Positions 1 to 5,041 of a stretch of DNA of 9,700 nucleotides are shown one piece after another. This stretch comes from Candidatus Woesearchaeota archaeon. GTDB lineage: Archaea > Nanobdellota > Nanobdellia > Woesearchaeales > ARS49. Where the stretch lies: NCBI GenBank assembly GCA_016203345.1, contig JACQMZ010000092.1, positions 1 to 9,700 on the forward strand, written 5' to 3'. The stretch's first letter is position 1. Each line of letters opens with the position of its first letter. The notes below the pieces were generated by a model, which saw nothing but the letters and a program-made list of their open reading frames with translations, was not told the DNA's origin and did not search any database. Position numbers and translations under genes: made by a program.

Positions 1-776
1 ACTGCAAGATTATGCGTGTCTGCCAGCTTGGACAACACGTGCATGTGCTTGTTAATCTTTTGCTGACGATCAGCAAGCGTGCCCCTGCCAACAAACTCTG
101 CACGGAAATGGCTCGTGAGCGAGTCCATGATCACAAGTCTGACCTGCAGGCCTTGCTTCTTAATCAAGTCATCGATCTTTTCAGCCAACAGCATCTGATG
201 ATCAGAGTTGAACGCACGTGCCACCTTGATATTGCGCAACGCTTCGTCAGGGTCCACACCAATGCCTTTCGCGATCTGGATTATACGTTCTGGACGGAAC
301 GTGCCCTCGGTGTCAATAAACACTGCCACGCCACTACACCCGCCCTTTTCTTTGGGCAACTGGCATCGCACGGCCAATGCGTGAGCGATCTGGCTCTTGC
401 CAGAACCATACTGGCCATATGCCTCAGAAACTGCGCCTGTTTCAAACCCACCACCCAGAAGCTTATCTAACTCAGCACTTCCTGTGGTGATTTTCAAAAC
501 ACGTTGACGCTTGGCAAGCAGTTCTTCACCACTTGCAAATTCCATTTCAATGTTCGCGCGTGCGATCGCAATCACTTTCTTGGCCGTCGCCTCGCTCATC
601 TCAGTCGCACCCACAAGTTCGCCAGGTGTCGCGACAGCTATGGACATCAAATCGTTAAAACCCGCAACTGCAAGCTTTTCAATGGTTGCAGGACCAATGC
701 CAGGCAGGTCTTTGACAGAGTATACTTTTTTGACTTCAACATGTATTTCATCAGGTGATTCCATTTCTTGTTCCAT
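1..776 (-). CDS. radA: DNA repair and recombination protein RadA, 5' part (cut by window edge)
   Basis: Archaeal RecA/Rad51-family recombinase, which forms ATP-dependent filaments on single-stranded DNA and catalyses strand exchange. The reading frame is open to the left edge, giving 258 N-terminal residues; roughly 60-90 C-terminal residues are missing compared with the usual family length. Seen: a helix-hairpin-helix around residues 22-55 (LPGIGPATIEKL), the linker FASGEELLAKR near 80-90, Walker A GQYGSGKS at 121-128, FIDTEGTFRPER at 153-164, Walker B LVIMD at 214-218, and the very typical DSLTSHFRAEFVGRGTLADR stretch. The Walker A ends in Ser where archaeal RadA usually has Thr (GKT), a conservative change. 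The ATG at 776-774 is chosen because GGAGG lies 7 nt upstream (rev. comp. of 784-788). It follows the 89-aa gene by 58 bp of T-rich DNA and may be co-transcribed with it. Confidence 0.97.
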   Translation of the reverse strand, partial: MEQEMESPDEIHVEVKKVYSVKDLPGIGPATIEKLAVAGFNDLMSIAVATPGELVGATEMSEATAKKVIAIARANIEMEFASGEELLAKRQRVLKITTGSAELDKLLGGGFETGAVSEAYGQYGSGKSQIAHALAVRCQLPKEKGGCSGVAVFIDTEGTFRPERIIQIAKGIGVDPDEALRNIKVARAFNSDHQMLLAEKIDDLIKKQGLQVRLVIMDSLTSHFRAEFVGRGTLADRQQKINKHMHVLSKLADTHNLA

Positions 777-783
777 TGTTCAT

Positions 784-790
784 CCTCCTT
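784..790 (-). promoter_or_regulatory. Shine-Dalgarno sequence of radA
   Basis: On the minus strand AAGGAGG precedes the radA ATG with a 7-nt spacer. It fixes the start at 776 and is one of only two clear Shine-Dalgarno sequences in the window. Confidence 0.8.
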
Positions 791-807
791 TTATAACTCT
801 TCTTGTA

Positions 808-834
808 CTGAAAAACAAAATTAAAAAATGAAAA
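808..834 (-). terminator. Oligo-T tract between the 89-aa gene and radA
   Basis: Read on the minus strand, the stop codon of the 89-aa gene is followed at once by four T-runs of 4-6 bases separated by 1-3 bases. Archaeal transcription typically ends in such oligo-T tracts without a hairpin. The same stretch contains TTTTTTAATTTTG, which could also act as a TATA box for radA (centre about 823, predicted start about 797, a 20-nt leader carrying the Shine-Dalgarno). Terminator and promoter roles cannot be separated from sequence alone. Confidence 0.45.
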
Positions 835-1104
835 TCAAATCATTACCTCCTGTGCGTCAGCACCACCACTCATCACAAGGTATTTGTATGCCTCTGCAAG
901 CACCAACGCCGCTCTTGGCAGGTCATTCGCTCGCAAGGAACTTGTGTTCTGCCACGTGCCTTCCTTGTTTTTGTAGCCGCGTTCCAAGCTGACAGTACAG
1001 TAGCTGTCCTGCTTGCCATCCTTCAGAGTCGAGTTTCGCCAGACGCTTGCCGCGACTGCTCCTGCCCTGAACTTCTTTTCTGGTCCTTTTTTTCCTGTTT
1101 CCAT
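835..1104 (-). CDS. Small protein encoded upstream of radA, possible nucleic-acid-binding fold
   Basis: An 89-residue protein of unknown function. Seen: a basic, Gly-rich N-terminus (METGKKGPEKKFRAG), then a pattern suggesting several beta strands (residues about 13-22, 35-42 and 50-58, with SVWRNS, YCTVSLERGY and GTWQNTSSLRAND), then one amphipathic helix (LPRAALVLAEAYKYLVM, 63-78). Short strands with exposed Lys/Arg/Trp followed by a terminal helix are compatible with a PC4-like or other single-strand nucleic-acid-binding fold, and the place just upstream of radA would suit that; this is inference, not recognised homology. ATG 1104 is preceded by GAGGTGA with a 4-5-nt spacer, a clear ribosome binding site. 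The upstream leader is about 80 nt if the TATA box near 1210 is used. Confidence 0.8.
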   Translation of the reverse strand: METGKKGPEKKFRAGAVAASVWRNSTLKDGKQDSYCTVSLERGYKNKEGTWQNTSSLRANDLPRAALVLAEAYKYLVMSGGADAQEVMI

Positions 1105-1108
1105 GTTT

Positions 1109-1115
1109 TCACCTC
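1109..1115 (-). promoter_or_regulatory. Shine-Dalgarno of the 89-aa gene, with a complementary sequence upstream
   Basis: Minus-strand GAGGTGA lies 5 nt before the ATG. The leader of the same transcript contains CACCTCCT (1172 to 1165), the sequence of the 16S anti-Shine-Dalgarno, whose CACCTC pairs perfectly with this GAGGTG. A local CACC-AAGA-GGTG hairpin (1121 to 1110) competes for the same bases. Translational control by masking is possible but unproven. Confidence 0.5.
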
Positions 1116-1205
1116 TTGGTGTTCCCTTTTTGTTTCAACTCTTTGCACACTGTTTCGTGCGGAGAGGAGGTGTTGTTTCCAACAAACACATCAATGGCAC
1201 GTCTG

Positions 1206-1213
1206 CTTAAATA
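1206..1213 (-). promoter_or_regulatory. TATA-like box upstream of the 89-aa gene
   Basis: Minus-strand TATTTAAG. Transcription would begin near 1184, giving a leader of about 80 nt. No better TATA element lies between here and the start codon. Confidence 0.4.
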
Positions 1214-1240
1214 CGCCACGAGCGAGGATGTCGTGTCCAG

Positions 1241-1290
1241 TGAAAATTCCGAGTTCGCTCGCCTGCGGCTCGCTCACTCAGGAATTTTCA
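1241..1290 (-). repeat. Bulged-T/tandem-GA hairpin element, copy 1 (longest form)
   Basis: Perfect 10-bp arms TGAAAATTCC and GGAATTTTCA enclose the core. On the minus strand the core reads: bulged T, GAGT paired with ACTC, tandem GA/GA mismatch, GC paired with GC, a second tandem GA/GA mismatch, GCC paired with GGC, and a GCA triloop. It is the only copy with two GA/GA steps. It lies 28 nt downstream of the ydjM-like stop codon and upstream of the promoter of the 89-aa gene. No T-run follows, so it does not look like an ordinary intrinsic terminator. Confidence 0.85.
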
Positions 1291-1318
1291 GTTTAAATGA
1301 AATTGTAGCATTCTGGGC

Positions 1319-1771
1319 TCATATCAGCATGATCACAATACTTAGTATTACCCCTGCAAACAACACGCTTTCCCAGATCGTTCCCACTTCAATAAAGCCC
1401 ATCACGCGAAACTGGCTGACTGGGTACAAGTAATTCACTCCGAGTTTTGTGAAGCTGTCCGACAAGAGATGAGACAAGTAGCCGATGGCCAATGCCTGCG
1501 CCACAAGAATAAATTCATAATAGTACCCAATGCCAAGGATGATCAACGGCGGAAAAATACTGTGAAAGAATCCGCGATGCCTGAAAAAGGTGGCAACCAG
1601 TTTTGTCACAGGCAATAACCGGTTGATTTTCGAACCCTTGTGGTCAACATCTGGCAACAAGCTCCCAAACACCACCAACACCACAAAAACAACCTTTTGA
1701 TCTGACGCCAACACAGGCGCAGCTATCAAGGCAACCAAAAGACCAATAGCCATGTGCGTACGACCCATCAT
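1319..1771 (-). CDS. YdjM-family membrane-bound metal-dependent hydrolase
   Basis: A 150-aa membrane protein of the YdjM / LexA-binding inner-membrane hydrolase family (zinc-type, function in the cell unknown). Seen: the family N-terminus MMGRTHMAIG, a first membrane segment (about 8-22), a second (27-39) running into SLLPDVDH (37-44), HRGFFHS at 65-71, a membrane segment at about 73-96 followed by HLLSD at 101-105, and a last hydrophobic segment at the C-terminus. The His/Asp motifs (DxDH, HRGxxHS, HxxxD) are the family's expected metal ligands. The frame is open for 26 more codons upstream, but those translate the hairpin at 1774-1817 and are not family sequence. ATG 1771 (or the adjacent ATG 1768) matches the family start. 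There is no Shine-Dalgarno at normal distance. Confidence 0.88.
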   Translation of the reverse strand: MMGRTHMAIGLLVALIAAPVLASDQKVVFVVLVVFGSLLPDVDHKGSKINRLLPVTKLVATFFRHRGFFHSIFPPLIILGIGYYYEFILVAQALAIGYLSHLLSDSFTKLGVNYLYPVSQFRVMGFIEVGTIWESVLFAGVILSIVIMLI

Positions 1772-1773
1772 AT

Positions 1774-1817
1774 CAGTTTTCCGAACTCCGCGCTGCGCGC
1801 GTCGTTCAGGAAATCTG
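1774..1817 (-). repeat. Bulged-T/tandem-GA hairpin element, copy 4, abutting the ydjM-like start
   Basis: Minus strand: arms CAGATTTCC and GGAAAACTG (9 bp with one T-T mismatch), bulged T, GAAC paired with GTTC, tandem GA/GA mismatch, a 5-bp CGCGC/GCGCG stem, GCA triloop. The right arm ends exactly 2 nt before ATG 1771. The TATA box at 1820-1830 would start transcription near 1799, inside the element. If the 26-nt core (1783-1808) is subtracted, the TATA-to-ATG distance falls from 54 to 28 nt, close to the leaderless spacing of neighbouring genes. Confidence 0.82.
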
Positions 1818-1819
1818 TG

Positions 1820-1830
1820 AAATATAAAAG
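1820..1830 (-). promoter_or_regulatory. TATA box of the ydjM-like gene
   Basis: Minus-strand CTTTTATATTT, centre about 1825, lying just upstream of hairpin copy 4. It is 54 nt from the start codon, twice the distance seen for most genes here. It also lies downstream of tRNA-Val, and its T-rich character might help end the tRNA transcript. Confidence 0.55.
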
Positions 1831-1872
1831 AATGATTGTGTAGATACACCTGAAAGTATTGGTACGCGTAGT

Positions 1873-1888
1873 GTTGGACACGTCCAAC
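1873..1888. repeat. 16-nt near-perfect palindrome next to hairpin copy 2
   Basis: GTTGGAC-AC-GTCCAAC: 7-nt arms around 2 nt. It shares its last base with the outer arm of hairpin copy 2, so the two palindromes are head to tail, beginning about 35 nt past the 3' end of tRNA-Val. It could be a transcript end, an operator or a recombination site; nothing in the sequence decides. Confidence 0.55.
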
Positions 1889-1925
1889 CCATTTGCTGAG
1901 TGAGCGCAGCGAACTCGCAAATGGG
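1888..1925 (+). repeat. Bulged-T/tandem-GA hairpin element, copy 2, overlapping the tRNA-Val 3' end
   Basis: Plus strand: perfect 9-bp arms CCCATTTGC and GCAAATGGG, bulged T, GAGT paired with ACTC, tandem GA/GA mismatch, GC paired with GC, GCA triloop. The core is near-identical to that of copy 3 (one base, in the triloop, differs). The last GGG of the right arm is also the acceptor-stem end of tRNA-Val on the other strand, a 3-nt overlap. Confidence 0.85.
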
Positions 1926-1994
1926 CCCGCCCAGATTCGAACTGGGGACCTTCTACCTGTGAAGCAGACGTCATAACCGCTAGACCACGGGCCC
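1923..1994 (-). tRNA. tRNA-Val (anticodon CAC)
   Basis: A 72-nt cloverleaf read on the minus strand: acceptor GGGCCCG pairing fully with CGGGCCC; D arm GTC...GAC with loop containing AGCGGTT; anticodon stem TCTGC/GTAGA (one G-T pair) around loop TTCACAG, giving anticodon CAC with T33 before it; variable loop AGGTC; T stem CCCAG/CTGGG around TTCGAAT. The anticodon reads GTG, valine. The 5' GTGGTCTAG...GGTTATGAC region is typical of archaeal tRNA-Val. CCA is not encoded: the acceptor runs directly into hairpin copy 2. No intron. Confidence 0.96.
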
Positions 1995-2019
1995 GGATGG
2001 AACAGAGAGACGTGATGCG

Positions 2020-2028
2020 GTTAAAAAG
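2020..2028 (-). promoter_or_regulatory. TATA-like box of tRNA-Val
   Basis: Minus-strand CCTTTTTAA, centred near 2024, about 30 nt upstream of the mature tRNA 5' end. It predicts a primary transcript starting a few bases before the tRNA. Confidence 0.5.
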
Positions 2029-2048
2029 GTTGCTTTGTATATCCAGTA

Positions 2049-2058
2049 GTTATTTAAC
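2049..2058 (+). promoter_or_regulatory. TATA box of the 108-aa orphan gene
   Basis: GTTATTTAAC, centre about 2054. ATG 2081 lies 26-27 nt downstream, so the predicted transcript starts at the start codon itself (leaderless). This decides the start of the gene. Confidence 0.6.
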
Positions 2059-2080
2059 TCGCGTCGCAGTCTTCACCGGT

Positions 2081-2407
2081 ATGACCAATGAATATGCAGT
2101 GTGGACAGTGAGTTATAGGTTTGATGTTCCCGGCGAGGGGGTGCATTCAAAACAGACTGAACGCTACGTGGTTGCCGCCCGCTCATCTGAGGAGGCAAAA
2201 CAAAAGGCAGATCGTTTTTTCACAAACATTCCTGCATATAGAGATTTGCAGCTGTCTTTGGACCAAGTGGCCAGCCGGGTAACGTTGGCGCGGTCGAAAG
2301 CCATAAAATTCCCTGCGCTTATCCCAAGCGATGCGAAGAACTTTCAACTCCACGCACACGTGTCATCCGACGGAAAATCGCTTGAATTTCGTGTAATGAA
2401 GAAGTAA
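2081..2407 (+). CDS. Hypothetical protein, 108 aa
   Basis: Not recognised. The frame is open upstream to 1997, but that part would run against the tRNA promoter and lacks initiation signals; ATG 2081 sits 26-27 nt after a TATA box, so I take 108 residues. Seen: an N-terminal strand-rich part (NEYAVWTVSYRFDVPGEG, then ERYVVAARSSEEAKQKADRFF, which looks like strand-turn-helix with the sense of a small ferredoxin-like or dsRBD-like alpha/beta unit), a middle segment, and a C-terminal pair of strands (FQLHAHVSSDGKSLEFRVMKK). No signal peptide or membrane segment. It converges on trkA with only 2 bp between the two stop codons. Confidence 0.72.
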   Translation: MTNEYAVWTVSYRFDVPGEGVHSKQTERYVVAARSSEEAKQKADRFFTNIPAYRDLQLSLDQVASRVTLARSKAIKFPALIPSDAKNFQLHAHVSSDGKSLEFRVMKK

Positions 2408-2409
2408 AT

Positions 2410-3120
2410 TCACATCACATGCCCGTGCCAAAGCTCGTGTCCAAGTGTTCCGATTCGGGGTTCGAGCTTGAACGCGTGCATGAATGTGCGCAAATCGTCT
2501 GTTTTGCCTATGATGACCAGCTCGTCTCCTTTGTCAATGGAGTGAGTGGTTTCTGGTATGATAATGCTGGTTCCGTCGCGTCTGATGGCAAGCACAACAA
2601 TCTTGTGCGTTCGCCGCAGATTAAGATCATGGAGGCTTTTATCGAAGAATTCTTTCGGCGCCTGAACTTCATACACCATGTAGTCTGGAGATGCCTCGAT
2701 GAATTGCAAAATGTCTGAGCTTACCAACTGGTTAGCGAGACGGATGGCAGAATCGCGTTCAGGGTACACGATGCGGTCAGCGCCTATTTTTTCAAGAATG
2801 CGCGCCTGTTCGTAATGGTTTGCTTTTGCAATAATGTACTTAGCACCAAGCTCTTTCAAATTCAGTGTGGTGATCAAACTGGCACTGATGCGTTCTCCCA
2901 TAGCGACGATAACAACATCACAGCTCAGCACGCCTGCCTGCTTCAATACTTCCTTATCAGTGCTGTCTCCAACATTGGCATGCGTGAGGTATTCCTTGAT
3001 GGGCTGAATCTTTTCTTCATTCTTATCAATAGCAAGCACTGCGTAGCCAAGCTTGGACAACGCTGTCGCAAGACTTGACCCAAAGCGCCCCAAGCCAATA
3101 ACTGCAAAACTCTTGACCAT
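2410..3120 (-). CDS. trkA: TrkA/KtrA-type K+ uptake regulator (RCK protein)
   Basis: Cytoplasmic nucleotide-binding gate of the Trk/Ktr potassium uptake system, working with the TrkH pore encoded immediately upstream. 236 aa, one RCK_N plus one RCK_C module, as in KtrA and many archaeal TrkA proteins, half of the duplicated E. coli TrkA. Seen: Rossmann motif GLGRFG at 9-14, the acidic end of beta2 at D32 (LAIDKN) suiting NAD(H) binding, then further Rossmann strands (VVIVAMG; YIIAKANHYEQARILEKIGADRIVYPE), and an RCK_C domain over the last 90 residues or so. ATG 3120 has a TATA box 25-26 nt upstream, so the message is probably leaderless. The gene can be made separately from trkH although it lies 25 bp behind it. 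Confidence 0.95.
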   Translation of the reverse strand: MVKSFAVIGLGRFGSSLATALSKLGYAVLAIDKNEEKIQPIKEYLTHANVGDSTDKEVLKQAGVLSCDVVIVAMGERISASLITTLNLKELGAKYIIAKANHYEQARILEKIGADRIVYPERDSAIRLANQLVSSDILQFIEASPDYMVYEVQAPKEFFDKSLHDLNLRRTHKIVVLAIRRDGTSIIIPETTHSIDKGDELVIIGKTDDLRTFMHAFKLEPRIGTLGHELWHGHVM

Positions 3121-3140
3121 GGTATCTGGTATTGGACGTG

Positions 3141-3150
3141 ATTTATTAAC
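3141..3150 (-). promoter_or_regulatory. TATA box of trkA, overlapping the trkH stop codon
   Basis: Minus-strand GTTAATAAAT. Its first bases are the stop codon region of trkH (TAA at 3148-3146). Centre to ATG 3120 is 25-26 nt, predicting a leaderless trkA transcript besides any read-through from trkH. Confidence 0.6.
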
Positions 3151-4462
3151 CTACTGAGAGCTGTTCTTCAGGCAGCCTTACTGCCGCGTACTTGCGGGCA
3201 AACAGCGCTGTCAGCAACACAAGGGGACTGACGCGGCCCACAAACATCACGCCGACAATGACGAGCTTTGAAACTGTCCCAAGTGATGAAGTGATTCCTG
3301 TGCTCAAGCCAACAACTCCAAACGCCGACGTGGACTCGAACAAGACTTCCACATACCGCAGCTGCTCGAGGGACGCGATCACAAAACTCGAGCAGAATAT
3401 GACTGCCAACCCAAGACAGATGATGACGAACGCTCGCTTAACCGTATCTGACGAGACACGACGATTAAAAAATTCCACATCTTGCCTCCCGCGAATCGCT
3501 GTCCAGATTGCACCGACCGCCACCGCGAAAGTTGAGGTCTTCACTCCGCCACCTGTTCCTCCTGGCGAAGCACCCACAAACATGAGGAAAGACAAAAAGA
3601 CAAGACTTGATATGTGCAGGCCAGATATGGGGATTGAGTTAAATCCTGCTGTTCGCGCAGAGACTGACTGAAACAAAGCAGCCATGACTTTGCCGCCAAG
3701 GCTCAGCGCGCCGAGCGTGTCCGGATTGGAGTACTCTACAGTGAACAGCACAAGCGCGCCTGCGACAATGAGCGCACAGGACGTGGTGAGAACTATTTTA
3801 GTCTGAACGCTTGCCTGCCGATGTTCACGCTTCACCCAAGCGATCACATCATTCATTACCGCAAACCCAATTCCTCCAAAAAAGATGAGAATCATGATTA
3901 CTGCGAGAATAAGCGGGTGCTGGTCAGTCATGCTCTGGCCCTTACCAAATAAATCAAAACCTGCATTGTTAAATGCACTTATGCTGTGAAACAAGCCTAA
4001 TCCCGCAGATCGAATGACCCCCTGCGAAGGAACAAACAGGACAAACAAGAGGAGCGCGCCGACGACTTCAAAAACACACACTGTCCACCACACTCGTTTC
4101 GCAAATGAAAGCAAATCGCTGAGGTTGAACAAGTTAAGTTGTTCCTTCAACAACATGCTGGAACGCAAGCCTAACTGTCCTGCTGCCGCGAACCCAATCG
4201 ACATGACTGTCATGTACCCCAGCCCGCCCAACTGAACCAGGAGGAGAATCACGACATGCCCAAACGTGCTCCAATACGCGCCTGTATCTTTGACGGTAAG
4301 ACCTGTCACTGTTGTTGCAGACGTTGCAGTGAATAACGCGTCAAGAAACGCTGTCCTTTCCCCGGTTACCATGGCAATAGGTAGCATTAGCGCACCCGCG
4401 CCTATAAGGATGCTTGCGGCAAAACTGCAGATGATCATCACAAACGGGTTTATGAACCTCAT
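3146..4462 (-). CDS. trkH: TrkH/KtrB-type K+ transporter, membrane subunit
   Basis: Integral membrane pore of the Trk/Ktr K+ uptake system. 438 aa with four membrane-pore-membrane repeats. Seen: filter segments TVTGL at 51-55, NNAGF at 165-169, TAGFN at 271-275 and VVGLS at 383-387, each with the conserved filter Gly; and the GASPGGTGGGVKTST stretch (298-312) that forms the intramembrane gating loop in the family. ATG 4462 is chosen over an in-frame ATG at 4519: it gives the family-like N-terminus MRFINPFVM and lies about 30 nt from the shared TATA element. The longer form would run across the divergent promoter. trkA follows with its own promoter, so pore and gate are adjacent but perhaps separately expressed. 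Confidence 0.95.
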   Translation of the reverse strand: MRFINPFVMIICSFAASILIGAGALMLPIAMVTGERTAFLDALFTATSATTVTGLTVKDTGAYWSTFGHVVILLLVQLGGLGYMTVMSIGFAAAGQLGLRSSMLLKEQLNLFNLSDLLSFAKRVWWTVCVFEVVGALLLFVLFVPSQGVIRSAGLGLFHSISAFNNAGFDLFGKGQSMTDQHPLILAVIMILIFFGGIGFAVMNDVIAWVKREHRQASVQTKIVLTTSCALIVAGALVLFTVEYSNPDTLGALSLGGKVMAALFQSVSARTAGFNSIPISGLHISSLVFLSFLMFVGASPGGTGGGVKTSTFAVAVGAIWTAIRGRQDVEFFNRRVSSDTVKRAFVIICLGLAVIFCSSFVIASLEQLRYVEVLFESTSAFGVVGLSTGITSSLGTVSKLVIVGVMFVGRVSPLVLLTALFARKYAAVRLPEEQLSVG

Positions 4463-4486
4463 ACGGCAAGAAAAAGGAAGCGTAAC

Positions 4487-4496
4487 TATTAAATAT
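4487..4496. promoter_or_regulatory. Shared two-way TATA element between trkH and the 161-aa gene
   Basis: TATTAAATAT is nearly symmetric. It lies 26 nt before ATG 4518 on the plus strand and about 30 nt before ATG 4462 on the minus strand. The start codons are only 55 nt apart and no second TATA-like sequence is visible between them, so one element probably serves both leaderless genes. Confidence 0.6.
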
Positions 4497-4517
4497 GCAG
4501 TATGGGAAAAGGGCTTC

Positions 4518-5003
4518 ATGGCGATCGCAGATGTTGTGAAGCGTGTAAAAGGGACTGTGCTGAATGACGAGCGCGCTGATCAGGTGATTGTTGACGTTTT
4601 CAAAGAAATATTCACCCACTTCCGCACTATTATTTTTTCCATCCGGGAACACAAGAACGTCATCACACTTGCGAACGTCAAAAAGCCAAATTACCAGACC
4701 CAGTTGTTGGGATTGTTGGCTGCAGTGAATACTATGATTAACGATCTTAAAAACGTTGATACGCTCAATGACAAATCACTCAAGTGGCTGTGCGCAGTGT
4801 GCGCGCGACTGCGGTTGAGTGTTCAAGAATTTAAAAAGCAACTACTGAAGCCTGCCGAGGAGAATCTCCTCGTGCATTACAGGCTTGTGTACAACTCATT
4901 TAAAGAAACTATCGTCGACAGGCTCATTGAAGAAATTGACGATGCTGGCAAAACAACTTCTTTGCAGAAAGAAATCAAGAAAACTCTTGAGATTACCGTA
5001 TAA
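4518..5003 (+). CDS. Hypothetical all-helical protein, 161 aa
   Basis: Not recognised. The sequence looks almost wholly alpha-helical with amphipathic heptad-like stretches (for example RADQVIVDVFKEIFTHFRTI, SLKWLCAVCARLRLSVQEF and NSFKETIVDRLIEEIDDAG). No signal peptide; the short hydrophobic run LLGLLAAVN is too brief for a membrane span. Two nearby Cys (LCAVC, about residues 94-98) are notable but not a standard metal motif. ATG 4518 is chosen because it lies 26 nt after the shared TATA element; an upstream in-frame ATG at 4452 would extend the protein into trkH coding DNA. Divergent from trkH with a shared promoter, so it may be co-expressed with K+ uptake, but nothing ties it functionally. 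Confidence 0.75.
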   Translation: MAIADVVKRVKGTVLNDERADQVIVDVFKEIFTHFRTIIFSIREHKNVITLANVKKPNYQTQLLGLLAAVNTMINDLKNVDTLNDKSLKWLCAVCARLRLSVQEFKKQLLKPAEENLLVHYRLVYNSFKETIVDRLIEEIDDAGKTTSLQKEIKKTLEITV

Positions 5004-5010
5004 CCACCAC

Positions 5011-5020
5011 GTATATAAAC
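5011..5020 (+). promoter_or_regulatory. TATA box of the following orphan gene
   Basis: GTATATAAAC, centre about 5016, lies 26 nt before the GTG at 5042. A second copy of the same core, GATATAAAC at 5048-5056, lies about 32 nt before the in-frame ATG at 5084. The gene may therefore have two leaderless starts. Confidence 0.55.
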
Positions 5021-5041
5021 AGATGTTTCTCCCGGTCGCCT

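Noticed and set aside
1135..1191. An 18-codon minus-strand reading frame in the leader of the 89-aa gene (MCLLETTPPLRTKQCAKS), a possible leader peptide.
   Set aside because: Its ATG lies only about 19 nt from the TATA centre, so transcription probably starts downstream of it, and it has no Shine-Dalgarno.
1116..1433. Plus-strand frame with GGAGAGGAGGTG upstream of ATG 1194.
   Set aside because: The spacing to ATG is about 22 nt, the frame runs through hairpin copy 1 and then antisense to the ydjM-like gene, and the protein has no coherent pattern.
1768..1849. A 26-residue N-terminal extension of the ydjM-like protein.
   Set aside because: It translates the hairpin and the promoter region; the family begins at MMGRTH.
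1888..1925. Classical kink-turn (box C/D-like) RNA motif because of tandem GA/AG pairs.
   Set aside because: A kink-turn needs a three-base bulge next to the GA pairs; here the only bulge is one T, four pairs away.
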